DNA of 64,000 nucleotides from GCA-002727615 sp964442655 (lineage in GTDB: Bacteria > Pseudomonadota > Alphaproteobacteria > TMED109): the NCBI GenBank assembly GCA_964442655.1, contig CAYTZM010000007.1, forward strand, positions 40,244 to 104,243, read 5' to 3'. The position numbers and the translations under genes were made by a program. Below are positions 1 through 8,355 of this stretch, piece after piece (the stretch's first letter is position 1; each line of letters starts with the position of its first letter). A model generated the notes under the pieces. The model was given only the letters and a program-made list of their open reading frames with translations. It did no database searches and was not told where the DNA came from.

Positions 1-533
1 TTTTTCCATTCGAAAGATTCCCTGGAGTAGATACACTTTTGGGACCAGAAATGAAATCTACAGGTGAGGCTATGGGTCTAGCTAAAGATTTTGGACAAGC
101 ATTTGCAAAAGCACAAATAGCGGTAGGTGCAAACATACCTAAGTCTGGAAACCTATTTATCTCTGTTAAGAATAACGATAAAAATAAAATTATACCTATA
201 TGTACAAAACTCTCATCTTTAGGTTTTAAAATTATGGCAACAAAAGGAACTGCTAATTATTTAAAGAAAAATAATATTAAAGTTAAAAAAATTAATAAAG
301 TAAGCGAAGGAAGACCTCATTTAGTAGATGCAATTAAAGATGGCTTGGTACAAATAATATTTAATACAACAGAAGGAAAACAATCGATTAAAGAAAGCTA
401 CTCTTTAAGAAGAGCTGCACTAACAGCTGGCATACCATACTATACTACTTTAGCAGGAAGCAAAGCTGTAACTGAAGCTATAATTGCATTAAATAAAAAA
501 GAATTATCTGTTAAAGCAATTCAAGCTTATTAA
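1..533 (+). CDS. carB: Carbamoyl-phosphate synthase large subunit, C-terminal part (5' end outside window)
   Basis: Only the last 176 codons lie in the window; the frame is open to the left edge, so the gene is partial because of the cut and not broken. The visible start (FPFERFPGVD, GPEMKSTGE) is the end of the second ATP-grasp half typical of CarB. From about GNLFISV onward it is the methylglyoxal-synthase-like domain that binds allosteric effectors such as UMP and ornithine in the family. The enzyme makes carbamoyl phosphate from glutamine, bicarbonate and ATP for arginine and pyrimidine synthesis. greA follows 57 bases later on the same strand, an order common in alphaproteobacteria. Confidence 0.96.
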   Translation, partial: FPFERFPGVDTLLGPEMKSTGEAMGLAKDFGQAFAKAQIAVGANIPKSGNLFISVKNNDKNKIIPICTKLSSLGFKIMATKGTANYLKKNNIKVKKINKVSEGRPHLVDAIKDGLVQIIFNTTEGKQSIKESYSLRRAALTAGIPYYTTLAGSKAVTEAIIALNKKELSVKAIQAY

Positions 534-590
534 TTTTTATTATAATATAAACTAATGTATAATTAATTATTATATGAAAAGGATAAATTA

Positions 591-1064
591 ATGGATAAGA
601 TTCCTATGACAATCAATGGTTTTCAAACTTTAGAGACGGAACTTAAAACTCTAAAGTCAGAAGAGAGACCAAACATTATAAAAGCTATTGCAGAAGCAAG
701 AGAACATGGAGATCTTTCTGAAAATGCTGAGTATCATGCTGCTAAAGAACAACAATCATTTATAGAAGGAAAAATTTTAGAATTAGAAGACAAATTACTA
801 CGATCTGATGTAATAAATCCAAGCAAAATTAATACCGATAAAATTGTTTTTGGAGCTACTATAACATTAATAAATTCAAAAAATGAGAAAGAACTAAAAT
901 ATCAAATTGTAGGCATAGATGAAACAAATGTTGACAAAGGTCTTATATCTATTAGTTCTCCAGTAGCAAAATCGCTACTTGGAAAATATGAAGGAGATAG
1001 AGTAAATGTTAATACACCGGGTGGTACAACTTCCTATGAAATTGAAAAAATTGAATATAAATAG
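591..1064 (+). CDS. greA: Transcription elongation factor GreA
   Basis: GreA rescues backtracked RNA polymerase by stimulating cleavage of the nascent RNA. The 157-residue length is standard. The N-terminal coiled-coil hairpin covers roughly residues 8-75 and carries the acidic tip motif GDLSENAEY; D41 and E44 sit where the catalytic acidic residues of E. coli GreA lie. The C-terminal globular domain includes SPVAKSLLGK and GDRVNVNTPGG. The ATG is preceded by an AAAGGA Shine-Dalgarno. It lies between carB and an ELM1-like gene, 11 bases upstream of the latter, so co-transcription is likely. Confidence 0.97.
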   Translation: MDKIPMTINGFQTLETELKTLKSEERPNIIKAIAEAREHGDLSENAEYHAAKEQQSFIEGKILELEDKLLRSDVINPSKINTDKIVFGATITLINSKNEKELKYQIVGIDETNVDKGLISISSPVAKSLLGKYEGDRVNVNTPGGTTSYEIEKIEYK

Positions 1065-1075
1065 TTTATATGTAA

Positions 1076-2065
1076 ATGAAGCAAAATAATAATGAAATAT
1101 GGCTTTTATTAGATGACAGAAAAGGCAATTCATCTCAAGTACTTGGGGTAGCAAAATTCATTAAATCACAAAAAATTATACATAAAGAAATTTTTTATAA
1201 TAATTTTGCTAATCTTCACAATTTATTTCTAAAATTTAATATTACACATGTAAAAACTAGTTGCAAAGATCAATTTAAACCTCCTTGGCCAAAATTAATA
1301 ATAGGATGTGGAAGAAGATCAGCACCAATAGGACTATGGATAAAAAAACAAAGTAATAATTACTCTAAATATATTCAAATTATGTGGCCAGGTTACCCTT
1401 ATAAAAATATAGATTTAATCTTTACACCTATGCATGATAAAATTACAAAAAAAAATAATATAATCAAAATAACTACTTCACCAAATATTATAAATAAAGA
1501 TTTATTAGATAAATCATATTTACAGTGGAAAAATAATTTTAATCATTTCACTCGCCCTAAGATAACTTTACTTATTGGAGGTGATACAAAAAAACATAAA
1601 CTACAAGCTATACATATTAAAAAATTATTAAATAAAATAAAATTATTAATTGGAGAAAAAGGTTCGCTATTAGTAACAACAAGTAGGAGAACATCATATG
1701 AGTGCTATAAAAATTTAGAATCAGAGTTAAAAAACTTACCTATAAAATCTATTTTATGGAGTCCTAAAGATAAAACTCCTAACCCATACTATGGTTATTT
1801 ATCTCATGCTGATATAATCGTTGTAACTGGTGACTCTATTTCCTTATGTTCAGAAGCATGTGCAACAGGAAAGCCAGTACTAATATATGCACCAAAAGAT
1901 ATTACCATAAGTAAACACAAAATATTTCATGATATACTTATAAAAAATAAAATAGCAATGAGAATAAATGACTTTAATTTAAAAAAAATTAATAAACTAA
2001 AATATAGCCCTGTTAATGAATCACAAAATATAGCAAAAATTATAATAGAAAAATTTTTACAATAA
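1076..2065 (+). CDS. ELM1-family protein (mitochondrial fission ELM1 homologue), function unknown in bacteria
   Basis: A 329-residue protein whose N-terminus (WLLLDDRKGNSSQVLGVA) and C-terminal stretch (TGDSISLCSEACATGKPV) match the family named after plant ELM1, which recruits dynamin to mitochondria. Bacterial members are common in alphaproteobacteria and have no established role. The C-terminal pattern of a Gly-Asp-Ser turn, an SEA motif and a GKPV motif resembles the donor-site half of GT-B glycosyltransferases such as MurG, so a sugar-transfer role is possible; that is inference. It lacks a signal peptide and membrane segments. Its TAA abuts the trxB ATG with no spacer, so the two are probably translationally coupled. 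Confidence 0.8.
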   Translation: MKQNNNEIWLLLDDRKGNSSQVLGVAKFIKSQKIIHKEIFYNNFANLHNLFLKFNITHVKTSCKDQFKPPWPKLIIGCGRRSAPIGLWIKKQSNNYSKYIQIMWPGYPYKNIDLIFTPMHDKITKKNNIIKITTSPNIINKDLLDKSYLQWKNNFNHFTRPKITLLIGGDTKKHKLQAIHIKKLLNKIKLLIGEKGSLLVTTSRRTSYECYKNLESELKNLPIKSILWSPKDKTPNPYYGYLSHADIIVVTGDSISLCSEACATGKPVLIYAPKDITISKHKIFHDILIKNKIAMRINDFNLKKINKLKYSPVNESQNIAKIIIEKFLQ

Positions 2066-3028
2066 ATGAAAGACAAAAATATGAAAAGATCAAATCATAA
2101 AGTAATAATTTTAGGCTCTGGTCCTGCAGGATGTACCGCAGCTCTTTATGCAGCAAGAGCAGGACTTGAGCCACTTTTAATTAGAGGATTAGAACCTGGA
2201 GGTCAATTAACAATTACTACCGATGTAGATAATTATCCTGGTTTTGCAAAAACTATTCAAGGTCCTTGGTTAATGGAACAAATGGAACAACAAGTCCTTT
2301 CAGTTGGCACATCTATATTAAATGGAAAGGTAATTAAATGTGATTTTAAAAAACACCCTTTTATCTTTACTCTTGATAATAAAAAAGAAATAACTAGTGA
2401 AGCATGCATAATTTCTACCGGAGCAACAGCCCGATGGTTAAATATTCCTTCAGAAATTAAATATAGAGGATTTGGCGTAAGTGCTTGTGCAACATGTGAT
2501 GGTTTTTTCTATAAAAATAAAAATGTTATAGTTGTTGGAGGGGGAAATACAGCTGTAGAGGAAGCATTATTTTTAACTAACTTTGCTTCTCAGGTAACTT
2601 TAATACATAGGAGAGACAAGCTTAAAGCAGAAAAAATATTACAAAAGAAATTATTTCAAAATAATAAAATCAAAATTATTTGGAACCATACTCTTAAAGA
2701 AGTAATTGGAGAAGAAAAACCTTTATACGTAAGAAAAGCATTAATTAAAGATACTATAACCTCTAAAATTTCTGAAATTAACACAGAAGGTATATTTATC
2801 GCTATTGGACATAATCCAAACACAGAAATATTTAAAGGACAAATTAATATGGATAAAGATAATTACTTATTAACAAAAAATAACTCTACAGAAACTAATA
2901 TAAAAGGAGTATATGCTGCTGGAGATGTTCAAGATAAAATTTTTAGACAAGCAGTAACAGCTGCTGGCCAAGGTTGTATGGCCGCACTAGAAGTAGAAAA
3001 ATTTCTTTCATTAAAAGAAAATCTTTAA
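2066..3028 (+). CDS. trxB: Thioredoxin reductase (NADPH)
   Basis: This flavoprotein passes electrons from NADPH to thioredoxin in the cytoplasm. Visible features are the FAD-binding motif GSGPAG (residues 17-22), the redox-active pair CATC (C141 and C144), the NADPH-binding motif GGGNTA (158-163) and the C-terminal GDVQD FAD contact. Length 320 is normal. The start at 2066 follows directly on the stop of the upstream gene; an ATG at 2081 (MKRSNHK) would give an N-terminus closer to most family members and is an equal alternative, since neither has a strong Shine-Dalgarno. A LysR regulator gene follows 12 bases downstream. Confidence 0.97.
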   Translation: MKDKNMKRSNHKVIILGSGPAGCTAALYAARAGLEPLLIRGLEPGGQLTITTDVDNYPGFAKTIQGPWLMEQMEQQVLSVGTSILNGKVIKCDFKKHPFIFTLDNKKEITSEACIISTGATARWLNIPSEIKYRGFGVSACATCDGFFYKNKNVIVVGGGNTAVEEALFLTNFASQVTLIHRRDKLKAEKILQKKLFQNNKIKIIWNHTLKEVIGEEKPLYVRKALIKDTITSKISEINTEGIFIAIGHNPNTEIFKGQINMDKDNYLLTKNNSTETNIKGVYAAGDVQDKIFRQAVTAAGQGCMAALEVEKFLSLKENL

Positions 3029-3040
3029 TAGAGTATATTT

Positions 3041-3931
3041 ATGGATTGGGAAAAACTTAAAATATTTAGATATGTTGCTCAAGAACAAAGTTTTACCCAT
3101 GCTGGTATTAAATTAAACCTAAGTCAATCAGCTGCTAGTAGACAAATAAAAAAATTAGAAGAAGAATTAAATATTATGCTTTTTCATAGACATGCCCGAG
3201 GGTTATTATTAACAGAGCAAGGAGAAACATTATTAAAATATGCTGATGAAGTTTTTGATAAAATTTCTTTAGCAGAAAATTCTTTAACTGCTAATAAAGA
3301 AAAACCACAAGGTGCTTTAAGAGTTACAACTACAATAGGTTTTGGATCTGTATGGCTAACTACTCATATAAATGAATTTTTAGAAAAATACCCTGAAATA
3401 TCCCTTTCTTTAATAGTAGGAGATGATGATTTAGATCTAGGAATGAGAGAAGCAGACATTGCAATTAGGTTATCTCCTCCTAGACAGCAAGATTTAATAC
3501 AAAGACATCTATTTACTGGTCATATGGGAATATTTGCTTCACATGAATACCTTAAAAAATTTGGAACACCTAATTCAGTGAAAGAATTATTAAAACACAG
3601 AATTGTAAGTTATGGAGAATATACTAATATACCTTTTCCCGGAACTAATTGGCTAACACATATGTTGACAAAATTAGATATTAATTTTCAACCTATATTA
3701 GAAATTAACAATATTGTTGGAATGGTTAGAGCTGTAGAAAGTGGTATAGGAATTGCAGCTCTTCCAACCGTAATGGTAAGAGAAATAGGTTCTTGCCTAC
3801 AAATTTTAAAAGATATCGAAGGTCCTCCTATTGAAGCCTTTTTTGTTTATCCTGCTGAACTAAGAGCTACTAAAAGAGTAACAGCATTTAGAGATTTTAT
3901 ATTAGAAAAAGTTAAAAATTTTGAATTTTAA
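3041..3931 (+). CDS. LysR-family transcriptional regulator
   Basis: A 296-residue LysR protein. Residues 1-60 form the winged helix-turn-helix (FTHAGIKLNLSQSAASRQIKKLE is split by the recognition helix around SQSAASRQI), followed by the linker helix. Residues from about 90 onward (GALRVTTTIGFGSVW) are the periplasmic-binding-like effector domain. The pattern is nearest the GcvA/AaeR type of large LysR subgroup; the effector cannot be read from sequence. Unlike many LysR genes it has no divergently transcribed partner: it sits behind trxB and faces msrP tail to tail with 4 bases between stops. Its target may be elsewhere, or it may regulate the trxB transcript that carries it. Confidence 0.93.
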   Translation: MDWEKLKIFRYVAQEQSFTHAGIKLNLSQSAASRQIKKLEEELNIMLFHRHARGLLLTEQGETLLKYADEVFDKISLAENSLTANKEKPQGALRVTTTIGFGSVWLTTHINEFLEKYPEISLSLIVGDDDLDLGMREADIAIRLSPPRQQDLIQRHLFTGHMGIFASHEYLKKFGTPNSVKELLKHRIVSYGEYTNIPFPGTNWLTHMLTKLDINFQPILEINNIVGMVRAVESGIGIAALPTVMVREIGSCLQILKDIEGPPIEAFFVYPAELRATKRVTAFRDFILEKVKNFEF

Positions 3932-3935
3932 TATT

Positions 3936-4886
3936 TTATCTAAATAATTGATCGTTTTGAGGCATATCTTTATATAAATATGCAACCCATTCTGCATAGC
4001 CATTGTATATCTCCGTATTACGATATTTTCCTGTGCCTATATCTTTCTCAACATTTTGTCTCCATCTAGGATGGTGTACTTTTGGATTTACATTTGCCCA
4101 AAAACCATATTCTTTTGGAAGGATTTCTTCCCAAAACACCAAAGGTCTTTTCTCTACGAAAGTAAACGAAACTATAGATTTAATAGATTTAAATCCATAT
4201 TTCCAAGGTAAAAGTAATCTTAAAGGAGCTCCATTTTGCTTCGGTAATTCCCTTCCATAAACACCTGTCGCTATAAAACTTAAATCATTTAAAGCTTCTT
4301 CTACAGTCAAAGCTTCTGTATAAGGCCATGGATACCATGATTGTCTTTGATTAGGTGCTATGGCCGGATCATAAAATGTTTTCATTACTAAATATTTTGC
4401 ATTTGATTTAGGTTCAGCAATTTTAAGTACTTCCTTTAAAGGAAATCCTATCCAAGGGACCAACATTGACCAAGCTTCAACACACCTTAAACGATATATT
4501 CTTTCCTCTAATTTAATTTTTTTAATTAAATCATCAATATCAATCATTAACTCCTTATTAACTAAACCATCAATTTTTATAGTCCAAGGAGATATAGATA
4601 ACTTTTGTGCCGCTCTTTTAATATTTTTAGTGCTTCCAAATTCATAAAAATTATTATAATTGATAGCTTTTGATTCTTCAGTTAATGAACGATCTAAGTC
4701 TATAAAATATTTACTATTATTTTTATAATTATATTTATAATTTTGGTTAGCAAATAATAATGAATTATATGATGCTGGTATAATAGCAAACCCCATACTT
4801 TTTAATATTGTTCTTCTATTAAAATAAATATTCTCGGGAGTTATATTTTTTTCATTATTCCATTTACTAGATTTTTTAAGAAGCAT
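3936..4886 (-). CDS. msrP: Protein-methionine-sulfoxide reductase, molybdenum catalytic subunit MsrP (YedY)
   Basis: MsrP repairs oxidised methionine in periplasmic proteins with a molybdopterin centre. The 316-residue protein has a twin-arginine signal (NRRTILK at 23-29 followed by a hydrophobic stretch), so it should be exported folded by Tat. The molybdenum-ligand cysteine is C135 in YRLRCVEAWS, a family hallmark; PWIGFPL follows it. The ATG lies immediately after the TAA of the upstream molybdopterin oxidoreductase, so the two are coupled. In many bacteria msrP is followed by msrQ, a heme membrane protein that feeds it electrons; no msrQ is present here, and the next gene downstream is the convergent LysR gene. 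Confidence 0.95.
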   Translation of the reverse strand: MLLKKSSKWNNEKNITPENIYFNRRTILKSMGFAIIPASYNSLLFANQNYKYNYKNNSKYFIDLDRSLTEESKAINYNNFYEFGSTKNIKRAAQKLSISPWTIKIDGLVNKELMIDIDDLIKKIKLEERIYRLRCVEAWSMLVPWIGFPLKEVLKIAEPKSNAKYLVMKTFYDPAIAPNQRQSWYPWPYTEALTVEEALNDLSFIATGVYGRELPKQNGAPLRLLLPWKYGFKSIKSIVSFTFVEKRPLVFWEEILPKEYGFWANVNPKVHHPRWRQNVEKDIGTGKYRNTEIYNGYAEWVAYLYKDMPQNDQLFR

Positions 4887-6947
4887 TTAATGACCTTTAG
4901 CGGGTTTTATATATATAGCAGTATCATGAAAAGCTGCGCCTCCATTAGGAGGAACAGGATCAGACCCAACCAAAGTATTAATTCCATTCGAGTTAATAAA
5001 AGCCTCATTTGGCCATATTCCCTCAACTATTACTACTCCTTCTTGAGTTCCTAAAAATTCTTCTACATGAATAGTAACTTCTCCTCTATCGTTGCCTAAT
5101 TTGACTAAACAATCATTCTTCAATCCATATTTTTTTATATCTTTTGGATTAATTTTTACTTGAGGTCTAAGTTCTTTTTTCTTTGACGTAATCGTTTCAG
5201 TAAAAGAAGTATTTAAATAATTATGAGCAGGAGCTGTAACCAGCCGAAAAGGCATTTTTTCTGATACTTTTTCAATACTATCTACATGTTCTGGGTAAAC
5301 TGGCATATTTTCATGATAAGGGCCTAACTCTGACCAATTAGGTTTGAAATGAAACTTTTTATCCTTATGTCCAAAACCATTAATAAAATGCGAAGTTTCA
5401 AAATCAGGTTGCACATCTATCCAACCCTTTTTTTCTAAATCAGAGAGAGATTCATAATTAGATGTTTTCAATGTCCAATCAATTATTTCTCTTTCACTCA
5501 TATTAAACCCTTTATGTTTAGCTCCCAGTCTAGTAGCTAATTCACCCAAAACATCATGGTTAGATCTAGAAAATCCTATAGGTTCAATTAATTTAGGGCC
5601 AAAAGTAATATGTTGATGTCCGCCAGCCACATAAATGTCATCATGTTCCACAAAAGTAGTGGCAGGCAAAATGATATCTGCATGCTTTGCCGTTTCTGTC
5701 ATAAATTGCTCATGTACACAGACAAAAAGATCGCTTCTCGAAAAACCTTTTCTTACCAATAGGCTTTCTGGAGAAACTACTAAAGGATTTGTATTCTGAA
5801 TAAATATAGAGTAAACCCCTCCTCCTTCCATTAAAGCATCATTATCTCCAATTAAGATTCTTCCTATTCTTGATTGATCTAAAATTCTTATTTTCGGATC
5901 AATTACATCTAATCCTTCTATTAAAGTTCTATCCAAATTATAAATATCTGCATTATTATAAAAAGCTCCCCCTCCTTCAAATTTCCATTTGCCACATACA
6001 GCAGATAAAGAAGCGACTGAATGCATAGCAGATGCACCATTGCGTTGTCTTGTAAAACCATAACCAACTCTTGTATAAACTCTTTCATTTTGACCAAAAA
6101 TTTTAGCAAACTCTTCAATTTTATTAATCGATAAGCCAGTTATTTTTGCAGCCCATTCAGGAGTATGCTTTTGAATATGTTTTTCTAGTCCTACAGGATC
6201 ATCAGTATATTTTTTCATATAATCTTTGTCCGCAAAACCGTCACGAAACATAATATGTATCAAGGAGCAAGCTAAAGCTCCATCAGTACCTGGCTTTATT
6301 GGATAATGAATATCAGCTACTTTTGCAGTCCTATTTTTATATGGATCAATCACTATAAGTTTAGCGTCTCTATTTTTACGGGCTTTTTGAATATGCTTCA
6401 TTACATTAACTTGAGTAGAAGCAGGATTACAGCCCCATACAATAATTACATCTGATTCGGCCATTTCTCTTGGGTCAGGCCCTCTAAGACTTCCTACTCC
6501 TGCTTTCCAACCACTAGCAGTTATCGTAGAACAAATTGTGGAATGCTGTCCTGAATATCTCATGACATGTCTTAATCTATTAATTCCATCTCTTTGAACC
6601 AAACCCATAGTACCTGCATAAAAATGAGGCCAAATAGACTCTGTTCCATGTTTCTGACTAGTAGATATAAAATTTTCAGCTACAGTATCTAGAGCTTCTT
6701 CCCAGTTTATTTTTTTATAATTATTTAAGCCTTTGTCTCCAATCCTTTTTAAGGGAGAAAGCAACCTCTCAGGATGATGTGTTCTTTCACTATAACGTGA
6801 AGTTTTTGCACATACTACCCCAGAGGTATAAGTATTTTTAGCCGCACCTTTAACCTGATATATCTTTGTATTATCATGAGATATTTCTAATGCACAAGTA
6901 CTCGGGCAATCATGAGGACAAGCACTAATTGATATATTCTTTTCCAT
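4887..6947 (-). CDS. Molybdopterin-dependent oxidoreductase with N-terminal 4Fe-4S cluster (substrate unknown)
   Basis: A 686-residue member of the DMSO reductase/formate dehydrogenase superfamily. The N-terminal cysteines C10, C14 and C18 (CPHDCPSTC) and C46 (GVVCAK) form a 4Fe-4S site. The Mo-bisMGD domains follow (VIIVWGCNPAST, VIDPYKNRTAKVAD, HADIILPATTFVEHDD), and the C-terminal molydopterin-binding domain is near LRPQVKINP. No Tat or Sec signal is seen, so it should be cytoplasmic. The ATG at 6947 has an AGGA eight bases upstream; a TTG at 6953 would sit too close to that site. It is directly coupled to msrP. The family covers many substrates, and none can be assigned from sequence alone. 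Confidence 0.9.
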   Translation of the reverse strand: MEKNISISACPHDCPSTCALEISHDNTKIYQVKGAAKNTYTSGVVCAKTSRYSERTHHPERLLSPLKRIGDKGLNNYKKINWEEALDTVAENFISTSQKHGTESIWPHFYAGTMGLVQRDGINRLRHVMRYSGQHSTICSTITASGWKAGVGSLRGPDPREMAESDVIIVWGCNPASTQVNVMKHIQKARKNRDAKLIVIDPYKNRTAKVADIHYPIKPGTDGALACSLIHIMFRDGFADKDYMKKYTDDPVGLEKHIQKHTPEWAAKITGLSINKIEEFAKIFGQNERVYTRVGYGFTRQRNGASAMHSVASLSAVCGKWKFEGGGAFYNNADIYNLDRTLIEGLDVIDPKIRILDQSRIGRILIGDNDALMEGGGVYSIFIQNTNPLVVSPESLLVRKGFSRSDLFVCVHEQFMTETAKHADIILPATTFVEHDDIYVAGGHQHITFGPKLIEPIGFSRSNHDVLGELATRLGAKHKGFNMSEREIIDWTLKTSNYESLSDLEKKGWIDVQPDFETSHFINGFGHKDKKFHFKPNWSELGPYHENMPVYPEHVDSIEKVSEKMPFRLVTAPAHNYLNTSFTETITSKKKELRPQVKINPKDIKKYGLKNDCLVKLGNDRGEVTIHVEEFLGTQEGVVIVEGIWPNEAFINSNGINTLVGSDPVPPNGGAAFHDTAIYIKPAKGH

Positions 6948-7026
6948 TACCAATTTCCTAATATATTTCTATTGTAATTTGAACAACACTCATTAAAATA
7001 ATACCTTTTTTTATAAAAGGAAAATA

Positions 7027-8241
7027 TTAACTCAAATTATTGCATGCCTTTTGAATCCTATTACATGCATCCTCCAGAATACTTTTCGAAGTAGCATAAG
7101 AAATTCTAAAAAAAGGATCTAATCCAAATGCACTACCCGGAACAACTGCAACACCTTCAGACTCTAATAAATAAGAAGAAAAGTCTATTGAAGAATTTAT
7201 TAAATTTCCCTTGCTTGTCTTCTTCCCTATTACACCTCTACAAGAGGGATAAACATAGAAAGCACCTGTAGGAATTAAACATTTAATACCAATACAATCA
7301 TTTAACATCTTAGTTACAAGATCTCTTCTTTGTTTAAATTCTTGATTTCGTTCTTTTAAAAAATCTTCAGGTCCTTCTAATGCAGCTAAAGCTGCCGCTT
7401 GGCTAATTGAAGAAGGGTTTGATGTAGATTGTGATTGTAATTTTGCCATAGATGATATTAAATTCTTTGGACCTGCTGCATACCCAATTCTCCAACCAGT
7501 CATAGCATAAGCCTTTGAAACTCCATTAACTGTGAGTATTCTATTCTTTAATTCAGGCAATACCTCTGCCAATGTATAAAATTTATTATTATCATATATA
7601 ATTTTTTCATAAATATCATCCGACATTATATGTATATTCTTATAATTTATTAACAATCGTCCTATATTTATTAATTCTTCTTTTGAATAAGTAGAACCCG
7701 TAGGGTTAGAAGGAGAATTCAAAATTAACCATTTAGTTTTATCCGTTATTTTCTTTTCTATATCTTCTACTAATACTTTAAAATTATTGTCAGCTATACC
7801 TTCTACAATAACAGGATTGCCTCCTGCTAAAGCCACCATATCTGGATAAGAAACCCAATATGGGGCAGGAATGATAACTTCATCACCCGTATTTATTGAA
7901 GAAAGCAATGCATTAAATAACACTTGCTTACCTCCAACTGAAACAATAACCTCATCCAATTCATAATTTAAATTATTATCTTTTTTAAATTTATTTATAA
8001 CTGCTTTTTTTAACTCTGGAGTTCCATCAACGGCAGTATATTTAGTTTTTCCTTTATTTATAGCTTCTATTGCGGCACTTTTTATATGTTCTGGTGTATC
8101 AAAATCTGGTTCACCTGCCCCTAAACCAATTACATTTTTCCCTTCTAACTTCATTTCGGCTGCTAACTTACTTACAGCCATAGTTGGAGAAGGTTTTATT
8201 AGAGACATCCTCTTAGCTATCAAAGAATTTATTTTTTCCAT
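7027..8241 (-). CDS. aspC: Aspartate aminotransferase family, class I PLP-dependent
   Basis: A 404-residue fold-type I aminotransferase. It has GLGAGEPDFDTP near the N-terminus, NSPSNPTGSTYS, the aspartate of SDDIYE that contacts the pyridine nitrogen, the PLP-binding lysine in SKAYAMTGWRIGY, and the substrate-carboxylate arginine in FRISYA. The sequence closely follows alphaproteobacterial aspartate aminotransferases (PSPT near the N-terminus). I place the start at 8241 because a GGAG lies 9 bases upstream; ATGs at 8247 and 8256 lie too near that GGAG or include it. The next aminotransferase gene is divergent, and the two share a 99-114 bp upstream region. Exact substrate range is not certain. 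Confidence 0.93.
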   Translation of the reverse strand: MEKINSLIAKRMSLIKPSPTMAVSKLAAEMKLEGKNVIGLGAGEPDFDTPEHIKSAAIEAINKGKTKYTAVDGTPELKKAVINKFKKDNNLNYELDEVIVSVGGKQVLFNALLSSINTGDEVIIPAPYWVSYPDMVALAGGNPVIVEGIADNNFKVLVEDIEKKITDKTKWLILNSPSNPTGSTYSKEELINIGRLLINYKNIHIMSDDIYEKIIYDNNKFYTLAEVLPELKNRILTVNGVSKAYAMTGWRIGYAAGPKNLISSMAKLQSQSTSNPSSISQAAALAALEGPEDFLKERNQEFKQRRDLVTKMLNDCIGIKCLIPTGAFYVYPSCRGVIGKKTSKGNLINSSIDFSSYLLESEGVAVVPGSAFGLDPFFRISYATSKSILEDACNRIQKACNNLS

Positions 8242-8355
8242 ATTCATAAACTCCATACATATTATGTTTAATAAAAATAATATATTAGTTATATATATAT
8301 TTATATGTATAAAGTCATATAAAATATAAATAGATTTAACCAGAGGAATAAAATT

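Noticed and set aside
541..563. Two TATAAT hexamers upstream of greA as a promoter
   Set aside because: No acceptable -35 element at 16-18 bases; TATAAT is frequent by chance in this sequence.
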